From Flavobacteriales bacterium (GTDB lineage Bacteria > Bacteroidota > Bacteroidia > Flavobacteriales > UBA7312): DNA of 64,000 nt. The position numbers were made by a program, and so were the translations under genes. Positions 1 to 7,854 of this stretch are shown one piece after another. Position 1 is the first letter of the stretch, and each line of letters opens with the position of its first letter. The notes under the pieces are model-generated. The model had not been told where the DNA came from, made no database searches, and was given only the letters and a program-made list of their open reading frames with translations. The stretch covers positions 1 through 64,000 of the forward strand of contig JADHMQ010000001.1 of NCBI GenBank assembly GCA_016779935.1, given 5' to 3'.

Positions 1-210
1 TGGACAGACCTCTAGTGTATCTGTTGTGACGCCAGTTGCATTGCAGAGTAGCTATGTCTGGATGAGATAAGCGCTGAAAGCATCTAAGCACGAAACTCAT
101 CTCAAGATTAGATTTCTTTTAAGGGTCGTTATAGACGATAACGTTGATAGGTCATAGGTGTAAAGGCAGAGATGTCATAGCCGAGTGATACTAATTACCC
201 TTTAGCTTTT
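1..210 (+). rRNA. 23S ribosomal RNA, 3' end (partial)
   Basis: The left edge of the window cuts into a 23S rRNA gene. The conserved 3' terminal domain is recognisable, including the stretch around GAAAGCATCTAAGC (near 75-90) and the closing GTGATACTAATTACCC (near 184-200). A 5S gene follows about 70 bases later, the usual bacterial rRNA operon order. The exact 3' end (about 205-212) is estimated from the E. coli pattern, not measured. Confidence 0.95.
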
Positions 211-276
211 TGTAGTTGATTTACTCTAACTAAATTGTTTTCTTTTTTACAATATATCATAATCTTATTTTGAGTT

Positions 277-390
<114 letters not shown>

Positions 391-395
391 TTTAC

Positions 396-430
396 AAGCC
401 CCGTTTCTTTCGATTCGGGGCTTTTTTTTT
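396..430 (+). terminator. rRNA operon terminator
   Basis: An 8-bp perfect stem, AAGCCCCG (396-403) with CGGGGCTT (416-423), encloses a 12-nt loop and is followed by a run of T. This is a classical intrinsic terminator placed directly after 5S rRNA. Confidence 0.92.
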
Positions 431-456
431 AGCCTTTTTTGAACGTTATTTGTCCT

Positions 457-2010
457 ATGAAAAAGACCCTTTTCATTTTTCTCATATTTCCCCTGTTTTC
501 TTATTCACAATGGAGAGACTCAGTCTCTTTTCCCAATAAATTATATTTCATTGATTTTTTAAACCCAACGGAGAGCCCATTTACTTTGGACACCTCTAAA
601 CTTGGAAGTACTATACTTCAGTATCAATCGTTTTCAACCAAAGGACAATGGATTGATGTAGAGCATACTCAGTCTTTGACAAACTATTTAACATACAATT
701 TAGACATAAGAAAATTTTCTCAGGAAGGGGTATTCAGTAGAGAAGCTCTTAAGTTTCATGATGTAAAGTCCAATATCTCATTTCATAATAAGAAATCTAC
801 TTATAACTTTGACGCTAATTTATCTTATCAAAAAATTCGAATGGATGAGAATGGAGGAGTAATTGATTATAATATTGAAGATTATGATGATCCTTTACTT
901 TATCTGACTAATTTAGCTTCCGCAGAAAATTATTCAAAAAATAGATTTCATTCCTTTTCTCAGAATTTCAATTTTACGGACAAATGGTCAGTTGTTAATG
1001 AATTCTCAATTCTCAAGACTCATAGAATTTATAATGATAATAATATATCTACACCCTTTTACCAAAATAACTTCATTGATACCATTTCTACAAATGATTC
1101 ATTATCATATTCATTATTTACCAATGTTACTGGATTAAAATATTCTGAATTTTGTTTATCTCATATTATACAAAAACGACATAATTTTATTCATCTTATA
1201 GACTCTACGGATTTTGATAATGGGGTACAATTATCATATGATAATTCAGCTAATGGATTAGCTGCAGAGTTTAAGTATTTTGAGTCTTCACAATATGAAT
1301 TTTTAGCTTCAAAATTAATTCGCACTCTTCAATCAAAACACCTTTTAGGTGTTGAAATACAAAGACTTAGGGTGCCTATTTTTTACAACAGATTTTATTC
1401 TAACCACTTTGTTTATGAAAATGATTTTAATCAAAATAGTCTACAAAGGCTTAATTATCAATTAAGTTCCAAAAATTTTACACTTCATACTTCCTTGAAT
1501 AATTATACTAACTATATTTATTTGAATGAGAATGCATCATATTCTCAATATACCTCATCAATTCTTCATTTTAATAATGTTGTTTCACTAGACTGGAAGC
1601 TATTAAATTTACATGCTTCAAATAGCTTTCAATATCAATGGTCAAACAATACTGAGGTTTTAAGGTATCCTGATATTAATACGAGCTTTTCTCTTTGGTT
1701 TCAAAATACATTTTTTGAAGACTTATTAGATTTCAGATTAGGAGCTAGAGTTAACTATTTTACGCCTTATTTTGCTAAGCTTTATAATCCAGCTTTAGCT
1801 TCTTTTCAATTACAAAACAATCAGGAAGTTGGCGGTTTACCATTTATTTCTACATTTATAACTTTTCAAGTTCATTCGATGAATATAAATATTCAATTTT
1901 TGAACCTGAATGAATTAATTTCTAATTCACCACACTATTTTATGCCTAACTACCCAAGTCAACCGACTAATGTTAAATTTTCGTTATTATGGAAATTGAA
2001 AAATAGTTGA
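457..2010 (+). CDS. putative outer-membrane porin (Porin_10-like)
   Basis: The product is a 517-residue secreted protein. Residues 1 to about 18 form a signal peptide (MKKTLFIFLIFPLFSYS followed by Q). The rest is rich in alternating aromatic and polar residues and Asn/Ser/Tyr, as expected for outer-membrane beta strands, and no soluble enzyme motif is visible. The overall look fits the Bacteroidota putative porin family (Porin_10), whose role is assumed to be diffusion of small solutes; the substrate is unknown. I chose ATG 457 over an in-frame TTG at 439, because the signal peptide begins at 457. The gene stands alone after the rRNA terminator. Family assignment is by appearance only. Confidence 0.65.
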   Translation: MKKTLFIFLIFPLFSYSQWRDSVSFPNKLYFIDFLNPTESPFTLDTSKLGSTILQYQSFSTKGQWIDVEHTQSLTNYLTYNLDIRKFSQEGVFSREALKFHDVKSNISFHNKKSTYNFDANLSYQKIRMDENGGVIDYNIEDYDDPLLYLTNLASAENYSKNRFHSFSQNFNFTDKWSVVNEFSILKTHRIYNDNNISTPFYQNNFIDTISTNDSLSYSLFTNVTGLKYSEFCLSHIIQKRHNFIHLIDSTDFDNGVQLSYDNSANGLAAEFKYFESSQYEFLASKLIRTLQSKHLLGVEIQRLRVPIFYNRFYSNHFVYENDFNQNSLQRLNYQLSSKNFTLHTSLNNYTNYIYLNENASYSQYTSSILHFNNVVSLDWKLLNLHASNSFQYQWSNNTEVLRYPDINTSFSLWFQNTFFEDLLDFRLGARVNYFTPYFAKLYNPALASFQLQNNQEVGGLPFISTFITFQVHSMNINIQFLNLNELISNSPHYFMPNYPSQPTNVKFSLLWKLKNS

Positions 2011-2076
2011 TATTGTTTCCGACTAATTCAAGCATATATTAGGATAAATATCGGTTTCACCTTACTTAATCGCCTT

Positions 2077-2109
2077 ATTATTTAGATAAATGTTTTTTAT
2101 CTAAATAAT
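2077..2109. other. perfect 14-bp AT-rich inverted repeat
   Basis: ATTATTTAGATAAA (2077-2090) and its exact reverse complement (2096-2109) are separated by the 5-nt loop TGTTT. It lies between two plus-strand outer-membrane protein genes, 67 bp after the first and 87 bp before the second. There is no T-run directly after either arm, so it is not a textbook terminator; an attenuator, mRNA-end stabiliser or operator are all possible. Confidence 0.6.
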
Positions 2110-2195
2110 CATTCACTAGGTTAATATATAATTTCGCATCACTGAATTTTTCTAGCTGAAAAAGAAGATTTGCTAGAGAGTATACGATCGTGATT

Positions 2196-3416
2196 ATGAA
2201 AAAACAAGCTTTATTTATAATAGTATTTTCGTTCTTGTGGGGTATCTTATATTCCCAAAACAAGGATGATTTGAATAAAGGTGATGATTCCTACCTTCTT
2301 TTTGAGTTAGGGATAGTCTACCCTGAACTAGAATTCATTGATTCTAAGGGTGAGCAGAGTTTGAATACTGATTTGACTAATATCTCTAGTAATAGAATTG
2401 CTATAGGTGGCGGTGGTCCAATAGTTAATAGATTAGGCTATTTACTCACTCTTTCCAGTAATCGTTATGACTTGAGGACGTATTATACCGAGTCAAATTT
2501 TGATTATTACGTACATTACTCCTTTGATTATCTAGCATTAGATGGAGGTTTAACCTTTCGATTTTTAAAGCCTACAGTAAAGTGGTCTCCATTCTTGAAA
2601 GTTGGTGCGTCTTATAATTATCTATTGTCAGGTTTTCAGGAGATGAACAATTTAACTGTTGATCTTAAAAAGAATGAAGATTATACTAATGAACATATTG
2701 ACCTAAATTTTGGGCTAAACTTGAGAAGAAAGCTAGGTCGGTTTAGCCATTTTTGGTTAGGGTACAATTATAAACTTGGATTAATAGAAAATGAAAATAT
2801 ATCTCAACAGCAATACAATATAAACGCACATAGTGCAACATTGGGTTTTTCCATCAGCCCTGATGCATTTAAGAAAAAGGATGATGATTTAAAGCGTATC
2901 TTAAAAAAGTGTAATGATAATATTGATGATTTACGTGCGGAATTATTGTTGTTGATGGAGCAAGATGCAGATACAGCAGCAAATGAATTTAGGCAGTTTG
3001 TCACACCTGACGAAAATGAAAACTCTCCATTAAGAGATGAAATAAAAGCTTATGTAACCACTCTTTTTCCTGAAGATTCATTAGATATAAATAGTGATTC
3101 AAAGACAGTTATATTATTCCCTACAAATAAGACTGACTATTACGAAATTTTTCAGCAAGATTTAGATGATTTGATAGTGACATTAAAAAACAAAGCTGCT
3201 AAATCGATAAAAGTCGTTGGTTATGCCGATTTACGAGGGTATGACGATGACAATTTAACTCTTTCCAAAAATAGAGCAAAAACAGTTATTAATTTTTTAA
3301 TTAATAATGGTATAAGTTCTGAAATAATTTCATACGATTTTAGAGGAGCAACTACTAAATTCGATGATATTGTTTTGATGAGTAATAGAAGAGTAGAAAT
3401 TTTTATTGAGCGATAA
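2196..3416 (+). CDS. OmpA-family outer membrane protein
   Basis: The product has 406 residues: a signal peptide (MKKQALFIIVFSFLWGILYS, then QN), a central region of about 200 residues that looks like a small beta barrel, and a C-terminal OmpA/MotB domain at about residues 295-406. The domain shows the typical GYADLRGYDDDN, LSKNRAKTV and MSNRRVEIFIE segments, which in the family bind peptidoglycan and tie the outer membrane to the cell wall. A stretch around residues 225-300 is rich in Asp/Glu/Lys and may be a linker. I chose ATG 2196 over GTG 2190, because the signal peptide starts there. Confidence 0.85.
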   Translation: MKKQALFIIVFSFLWGILYSQNKDDLNKGDDSYLLFELGIVYPELEFIDSKGEQSLNTDLTNISSNRIAIGGGGPIVNRLGYLLTLSSNRYDLRTYYTESNFDYYVHYSFDYLALDGGLTFRFLKPTVKWSPFLKVGASYNYLLSGFQEMNNLTVDLKKNEDYTNEHIDLNFGLNLRRKLGRFSHFWLGYNYKLGLIENENISQQQYNINAHSATLGFSISPDAFKKKDDDLKRILKKCNDNIDDLRAELLLLMEQDADTAANEFRQFVTPDENENSPLRDEIKAYVTTLFPEDSLDINSDSKTVILFPTNKTDYYEIFQQDLDDLIVTLKNKAAKSIKVVGYADLRGYDDDNLTLSKNRAKTVINFLINNGISSEIISYDFRGATTKFDDIVLMSNRRVEIFIER

Positions 3417-3454
3417 TTAATCCTAGAATTTGTAAGTATCAAGCCCCTTTTAAC

Positions 3455-3622
3455 ATGAAAAAAATAATTAAGTTATTACTATTGCTATTCATAAGTAAAT
3501 TTGCATTAGCTCAGACTCCAGGTATTCCGTATCAGGCTGTGATAATTTTCTTAATAGTGGTGATTAGACTCCTCGGCAAGCTCGGAGTGACTATGGTAAA
3601 GAGTCAAATGAATAGACAATAA
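3455..3622 (+). pseudogene. truncated secreted-protein gene, tail read from a repeat
   Basis: A 55-codon reading frame starts with a good signal peptide (MKKIIKLLLLLFISKFALA) followed by QTPGIPYQAVI, an N-terminus common in large secreted surface proteins of Bacteroidota. After that point the family resemblance stops: the remaining 25 codons read through the first palindromic repeat copy (3566-3606) and end at TAA 3620-3622. I infer that a long surface-protein gene was cut off near codon 30 and that the repeat was joined there. The rest of the gene is not seen in the window. It may still yield a short secreted peptide. Confidence 0.6.
3566..3606. repeat. palindromic repeat copy R1 (right arm lost)
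   Basis: The 26-nt left arm, beginning AGACTCCTCGGCAAGC, is complete (3566-3591), as is the 11-nt centre TATGGTAAAGA (3592-3602). Only the first four bases of the right arm (GTCA) remain. About 15 bases upstream (TTAATAGTGGTGATT) also resemble the flank of copy R3, so the true unit may begin near 3551. Confidence 0.8.
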
Positions 3623-3635
3623 ATACCCCTACATC

Positions 3636-3938
3636 TTGAAGAATTACTTTACCTACATATTAACAAACAAAAACAAGACAGTACTCTATACAGGTATGAC
3701 GAATAACATCAGCCGCAGACTTCTTGAACATCAGCAAGGTGTAGGAGGGAAGTGCAGTTTTACATCGAGGTATAATTGTTATTATCTAGTTTATTACGAG
3801 ATATTTTTTCGTCCAATTGATGCTATTGATAGATAAAAACAAATCAAAGGATGGCGGCGACAAAAGAAACTGGATTTAATAAATGAGTTTAATCCCGATT
3901 GGCGTTTCCTAAATGAGGAGGCTAGTGATGGATTCTAG
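3636..3938 (+). pseudogene. GIY-YIG endonuclease gene with in-frame stop
   Basis: The frame reads MKNYFTYILTNKNKTVLYTG (TYILTNK and LYTG being the GIY- and YIG-like motifs), then MTNNISRRLLEHQQG with the catalytic Arg region, then LVYYE. It is stopped by TAA at 3834-3836 after AIDR. The same frame continues with KQIKGWRRQKK, LINEFNPDW and LNEEA up to TAG 3936-3938, which is the usual C-terminal third of small GIY-YIG proteins (family pattern AIAREKQIKGW). A single GAA to TAA change explains the stop. The only usable start is TTG 3636, which also suggests decay. Intact relatives are small single-domain nucleases of unknown role. Repeat copies lie directly on both sides. Confidence 0.85.
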
Positions 3939-3947
3939 TCATTGATT

Positions 3948-4010
3948 AGACTCCTCGGCAAGCTCGGAATGACTATGGTAAAGAGTCACTCTGAATGTAA
4001 TGAAGAGTCT
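3948..4010. repeat. palindromic repeat copy R2 (complete)
   Basis: This is the full element: left arm 3948-3973 (starts AGACTCCTCGGC, ends TGAC), centre TATGGTAAAGA (3974-3984), right arm 3985-4010 (starts GTCACTCTGAATG, ends GAGTCT). The right arm, reverse complemented, matches the left arm at 17 of 26 positions, with both ends conserved (AGACTC and TGAC), so the element can fold into a long imperfect hairpin. It begins 10 bases after the GIY-YIG stop codon at 3938. Confidence 0.85.
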
Positions 4011-4029
4011 TTCATTAATGGTGATGATT

Positions 4030-4070
4030 AGACTCCTCGGTAAGCTCGCAGTGACTATTGAGAAGAGTCT
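4030..4070. repeat. palindromic repeat copy R3 (internally shortened)
   Basis: A left arm (4030-4055, AGACTCCTCGGTAAGC to GTGAC) is followed by a short centre and only the outer end of the right arm (GAAGAGTCT, 4062-4070). The hairpin is therefore reduced. It ends 2 bases before the last codon of the neighbouring minus-strand gene, in a place where it could act in that gene's 3' end. Confidence 0.78.
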
Positions 4071-4071
4071 A

Positions 4072-5328
4072 TCAAGTCTTCTGCTTCTTTTTCTTAGCAG
4101 CAGGAAAGAGGACATTGTTTAGAATAAGGCGATAGCCGGGTGAGTTGGGGTGTAGCTCCAATTCCGTTTTAGGGTCACCCACTTTATGTTGGTAATCTTC
4201 AGGGTCGTGACCACCATAAAATGTCCAAGTACCTTTACCAAATTCACCATGAATGTATCTGGCTTCATTAACAGAAGCTGTTTCACCCATTATCAGCACA
4301 TCGGATTTAATGTATTCTTTTTTGAAAGCGGTGGTTTGCCCCATAAAGCCTTTAATCACTTGCTCGTGGTTTTGGCACAACATTGTAGGAACGGGATCCC
4401 ATTTGGCAGAGAATTCAAAAAGTGTAAAAAAGTCTAAAGACTGATTAAGCCGTCGTGATCGTGTGGCATCAATACTAGAGTATTCGTAGGTGTTGGGATT
4501 TTTTTCAATAGAAAAGTCTTTGAAAGCAAAGGTGTTGTCATAGTTCAATTTCTCTTGAGCTTGAGGGTCGGCACCATCGCCATCAAACATATATTCGCAA
4601 ATATCTACGTCTTTTGCAGCAAGAGCAATGTCGTACGTATCAGTTGCCGAACACATGGCAAAGAGAAAGCCACCACCAGCAGTAAACTCTCTTATCTTTA
4701 ATGCGACTTCTAGCTTAGCTTGTGATACTTTTTGGAACCCCATGGTCTGTGCTGATTTTTCAAAGTCTTGTTTTTGCTTTCTGTACCATTCGGCATTTTT
4801 ATAGGCTGCATAAAATTTACCATACTGTCCTGTAAAATCCTCGTGGTGAAGGTGTAGCCAATCGTATAGGGGTAAAGAGCCTCCAATCACTTCCTCATCG
4901 TAGACAATATCATAAGGTATTTCGGCATAGCTTAGAGCCAGTGTCACAGCATCGTCCCAAGGCAATTTACTTTTGGGTGAGTAGACCGCTATTTTAGGCA
5001 CTTTTTCCAACTTTACCACATCTTGATTAACTTCTGGACTGGCAATTCCTCTCAGTATTTGGGTGGATTGCACATCGGCAATGACTTCATAGGAAACACC
5101 TCTAATTTTACATTCTCTTTCAATGGCTATTTGGTATTTCAAGAGGAAGCTACCCCCTCTGTAGTTGAGTAGCCAATCGACTGTCTGTTCTTGCTCCAGT
5201 GCCCAATAGGCTATGCCGTATGATTTGAGGTGGTTACTCTGACTCTCATCCATAGGAATAAGTAAATAAGAAGCAAAAGCATTGATTTGACTAAAGCCAA
5301 GAAGAATAAGTAAAATGTATTTGTACAT
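4072..5328 (-). CDS. secreted protein of the family mislabelled asparagine synthetase B
   Basis: The product has 418 residues: a signal peptide (MYKYILLILLGFSQINAFAS), a middle region with ThuA/glutamine-amidotransferase-like patterns (GGGFLFAMCSATDTYDIAL), and a highly conserved end (FYGGHDPEDYQHKVGDP, HPNSPGYRLILNNV, then a Lys-rich tail). Bacteroidota relatives carry the name asparagine synthetase B, but neither an N-terminal catalytic Cys nor the ATP motif SGGxDS is present, so that function is not supported. I chose ATG 5328, 1 base past the dnaB stop codon; ATG 5343 is also in frame but lies inside dnaB and would spoil the signal peptide. It is last in the accA-dnaB operon. True role unknown. 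Confidence 0.8.
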   Translation of the reverse strand: MYKYILLILLGFSQINAFASYLLIPMDESQSNHLKSYGIAYWALEQEQTVDWLLNYRGGSFLLKYQIAIERECKIRGVSYEVIADVQSTQILRGIASPEVNQDVVKLEKVPKIAVYSPKSKLPWDDAVTLALSYAEIPYDIVYDEEVIGGSLPLYDWLHLHHEDFTGQYGKFYAAYKNAEWYRKQKQDFEKSAQTMGFQKVSQAKLEVALKIREFTAGGGFLFAMCSATDTYDIALAAKDVDICEYMFDGDGADPQAQEKLNYDNTFAFKDFSIEKNPNTYEYSSIDATRSRRLNQSLDFFTLFEFSAKWDPVPTMLCQNHEQVIKGFMGQTTAFKKEYIKSDVLIMGETASVNEARYIHGEFGKGTWTFYGGHDPEDYQHKVGDPKTELELHPNSPGYRLILNNVLFPAAKKKKQKT

Positions 5329-5329
5329 C

Positions 5330-6787
5330 TTAAAAAGGAGCATCGTTGTTCATACTAGATGGCATAACATCATCATTACTGAATCCGAAGGCATCCAAAT
5401 CGGTAAATTTAGCCAAGTGAGAAATAAATCGCAGTCTGATGTTTTCCAAAGAACCGTTACGGTGCTTAGCAATAATGATTTCTCCTTGTCCTTGGCAGTC
5501 TGGGTCTTGACCTGGTGAAGTATCTGGCCATTCTGTAAAGCCATAATAGTCTGGTCGGTAAATGAAGCATACAATATCGGCATCTTGCTCAATAGCTCCA
5601 GACTCTCTAAGGTCGGATAGCATAGGGCGTTTATCGCCCCCTCTAGTTTCCACCGCTCTACTCAACTGTGATAGGGCAATGATGGGGATATTTAATTCCT
5701 TAGCAATACTTTTTAAGGAACGAGAAATGGTACTAATCTCTTGCTCTCTGTTTCCACTCTTATTGGAATTTCCAGCATGCATAAGTTGTAAGTAGTCAAT
5801 AATTACCATTTCCACACCATTGTTTCTTACAAGTCTTCGGCATTTGGCTCGAAGTTCAAAGACCGTTAGGGCAGGGGTGTCGTCAATAAATAATGGCGCT
5901 TCTGACAAAGAAGATATTTGCTGGTTTAGCTGTATCCATTCGTGGTCTTCGAGGTTACCTTTTCTTAACTTTTCGGCTGGAATTCCTGATTCGCTAGAAA
6001 TAAGACGGTTAACCAACTGTACGGATGACATCTCCAAAGAGAATACCGCTACGGGCTTATTGAATTGTACGGCAGTGTTACGAGCCATTGACAGTACAAA
6101 AGCAGTTTTACCCATACCTGGACGAGCCGCCAGAATGACTAAGTCGGATTTTTGCCATCCGGAAGTTACTCTATCAAGATCAGAAAAGCCTGATGGAATA
6201 CCACTCAGTCCGTCTTCCTTATTTTTAATTTCTTCAATTTGCTCTAGAGCCTGACGAATTAGTGTACTCATCTTATCGTAATTCTTACGGATGTTTCCTT
6301 CAGAAATTTCGAATAAACCTTGTTCGGCAGCATTTAATAAATCAAAGACATCCGTAGTATCGTCATAGGCGTCTCTAATGGTGCTTGATGAAATTCGAAT
6401 GAGTTCACGTTGAATAAATTTTTGAGCAATAATTCTGGCGTGTGTTTCAATATTGGCTGCTGATGCCACACGCTCAGTCAACTTAGAGACAAAAGCGGCA
6501 CCGCCGACGTCTTTTAAATCGCCTTTTTGTTTTAGTAAATTGGTGACAGTTAGGATATCAACGGGTTGAGTGTTGTTAAATAAATCTTCAATTGCTGAAA
6601 AGATTTTTTGGTGTTCTGTTTGGTAAAAACTTTCAGGTTTTAGCAACTCAATGGAATTGGATAAAGCGTCATTATCAATCATTAAGGCTCCTAGAACGGC
6701 TTGTTCTAACTCAATGGCCTGAGGGGGTAATTTTCCGTCAGGGGAACTTAATACTGGTTTACTTATTTTTGCTTTCTTCTTTTCCAT
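5330..6787 (-). CDS. dnaB: replicative DNA helicase DnaB
   Basis: This 485-residue protein has the DnaB layout: an N-terminal primase-interaction domain (about residues 25-125), a linker, and a RecA-like motor domain (about 195-460). Visible motifs are Walker A ARPGMGKTAF (221-230), Walker B VIIDYLQLMH (328-337) and RESGAIEQDADI near residue 407. The length is normal and no intein is present. It unwinds DNA at the replication fork as a hexamer. It follows accA by 9 bases and is followed at once by the secreted-protein gene, so the three are probably cotranscribed. Confidence 0.97.
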   Translation of the reverse strand: MEKKKAKISKPVLSSPDGKLPPQAIELEQAVLGALMIDNDALSNSIELLKPESFYQTEHQKIFSAIEDLFNNTQPVDILTVTNLLKQKGDLKDVGGAAFVSKLTERVASAANIETHARIIAQKFIQRELIRISSSTIRDAYDDTTDVFDLLNAAEQGLFEISEGNIRKNYDKMSTLIRQALEQIEEIKNKEDGLSGIPSGFSDLDRVTSGWQKSDLVILAARPGMGKTAFVLSMARNTAVQFNKPVAVFSLEMSSVQLVNRLISSESGIPAEKLRKGNLEDHEWIQLNQQISSLSEAPLFIDDTPALTVFELRAKCRRLVRNNGVEMVIIDYLQLMHAGNSNKSGNREQEISTISRSLKSIAKELNIPIIALSQLSRAVETRGGDKRPMLSDLRESGAIEQDADIVCFIYRPDYYGFTEWPDTSPGQDPDCQGQGEIIIAKHRNGSLENIRLRFISHLAKFTDLDAFGFSNDDVMPSSMNNDAPF

Positions 6788-6796
6788 AATCTATCA

Positions 6797-7753
6797 CTAC
6801 TCCTTAAACACTCCCATGTTTCCAAATTTATCTATTCGTTCATTAACACGCTGTTCAGCAGTTTTAGTTTCTAACTGTGTTGTTAGTTCAAGAATAGATT
6901 TTTTAATTTCCCTACTCATGAAGTTGCTATCTCTGTGAGCACCTCCAAGAGGTTCGTTTATAATTCCGTCAATTAGACCGTTTTTCAGCATATCGTGTGA
7001 AGTCAGCTTCAAAGCATCTGCGGCTTGTTCTTTATAATCCCAACTTCTCCATAAAATAGAGGAACAGGATTCAGGTGATATCACCGAATACCAAGTGTTT
7101 TCGAGCATCATTACCTTATCGCCAATTCCAATGCCTAAAGCACCACCAGAAGCACCTTCGCCAATTATAATGCAGATAATAGGCACTTTTAACTGAATCA
7201 TTTCAATTAAGTTTCTGGCAATAGCCTCGCCTTGCCCTCTTTCCTCTGCTTCTAAACCTGGGTATGCGCCAGGCGTATCAATAAAGGAAATGACCGGTCT
7301 ATTGAATTTTTCGGCCATTTTCATTAGCCTCAATGCTTTTCTGTAGCCTTCGGGATTCGCCATCCCAAAGTTTCTATACTGTCGCATCTTGGTATTTTTT
7401 CCTTTTTGCTGACCAATAATCATAAAGGTTTTTCCATCAATCTTTGCCCAACCGCCTATCATAGCCTTGTCATCTTTCACTGACCTATCGCCGTGTAGCT
7501 CAATAAAGTCATCGGTAATGGCTTCAATATACTCTAGGGTATACGGACGTTGAGGGTGGCGTGATATCTGTACCCTTTGCCATGCTGAAAGGTCAGAATA
7601 TATTTCCTTCTTTTTCTCTTCTAGTTTCTTTTTGAGGTCGGTAACGGTTTGGTTTATTTCAATGCCCTCTCTGCCCAATTGCTCGGCTTGTTTGAGATTG
7701 TGCATTAAATCCTCAATAGGTTTTTCAAAATCTAGGTATTCTATATCTGTCAT
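6797..7753 (-). CDS. accA: acetyl-CoA carboxylase carboxyltransferase subunit alpha
   Basis: The 318-residue product matches AccA over its full length: an N-terminal helical part ([11 protein letters not shown]), the [12 protein letters not shown] segment near residue 65, [27 protein letters not shown] and the oxyanion region [15 protein letters not shown] (about 200-214). With AccD it moves the carboxyl group from biotin to acetyl-CoA, the first committed step of fatty acid synthesis. The start ATG 7753 agrees with the family start. No clear TAnnTTTG box was seen upstream; the gene diverges from ispE across about 100 bases. Confidence 0.97.
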   Translation of the reverse strand: MTDIEYLDFEKPIEDLMHNLKQAEQLGREGIEINQTVTDLKKKLEEKKKEIYSDLSAWQRVQISRHPQRPYTLEYIEAITDDFIELHGDRSVKDDKAMIGGWAKIDGKTFMIIGQQKGKNTKMRQYRNFGMANPEGYRKALRLMKMAEKFNRPVISFIDTPGAYPGLEAEERGQGEAIARNLIEMIQLKVPIICIIIGEGASGGALGIGIGDKVMMLENTWYSVISPESCSSILWRSWDYKEQAADALKLTSHDMLKNGLIDGIINEPLGGAHRDSNFMSREIKKSILELTTQLETKTAEQRVNERIDKFGNMGVFKE

Positions 7754-7820
7754 TAATCGAGTAAATTTCGAATTTTAAAATAAATAAAAAGAATTTCAAG
7801 TTTAGAAAAATTTATGTGAT

Positions 7821-7828
7821 TACTTTTG
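7821..7828 (+). promoter_or_regulatory. -7 box (TACTTTTG) for ispE
   Basis: This exact match to the Bacteroidota consensus TAnnTTTG lies 26 nt before the GTG start of ispE in the accA-ispE divergent region. No convincing -33 TTTG is visible at 19-20 nt spacing, so it is a single-box prediction. Confidence 0.5.
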
Positions 7829-7854
7829 TCTTTTGACAATTAAATTTTTCAACA

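Noticed and set aside
2078-2263. 61-codon minus-strand frame near the OmpA gene start
   Set aside because: It runs across the perfect hairpin and the signal-peptide codons of the plus-strand gene; no conserved sequence.
3455-3622. complete small toxin or peptide gene
   Set aside because: The first 30 codons match the start of large secreted proteins and the rest comes from a repeat, so a truncated gene is more likely than a designed small peptide.
5820-6254. 144-codon plus-strand frame opposite dnaB
   Set aside because: It lies wholly within the well-supported dnaB gene on the other strand, its product (rich in Ser/Cys/Arg) fits no family, and no promoter precedes it.
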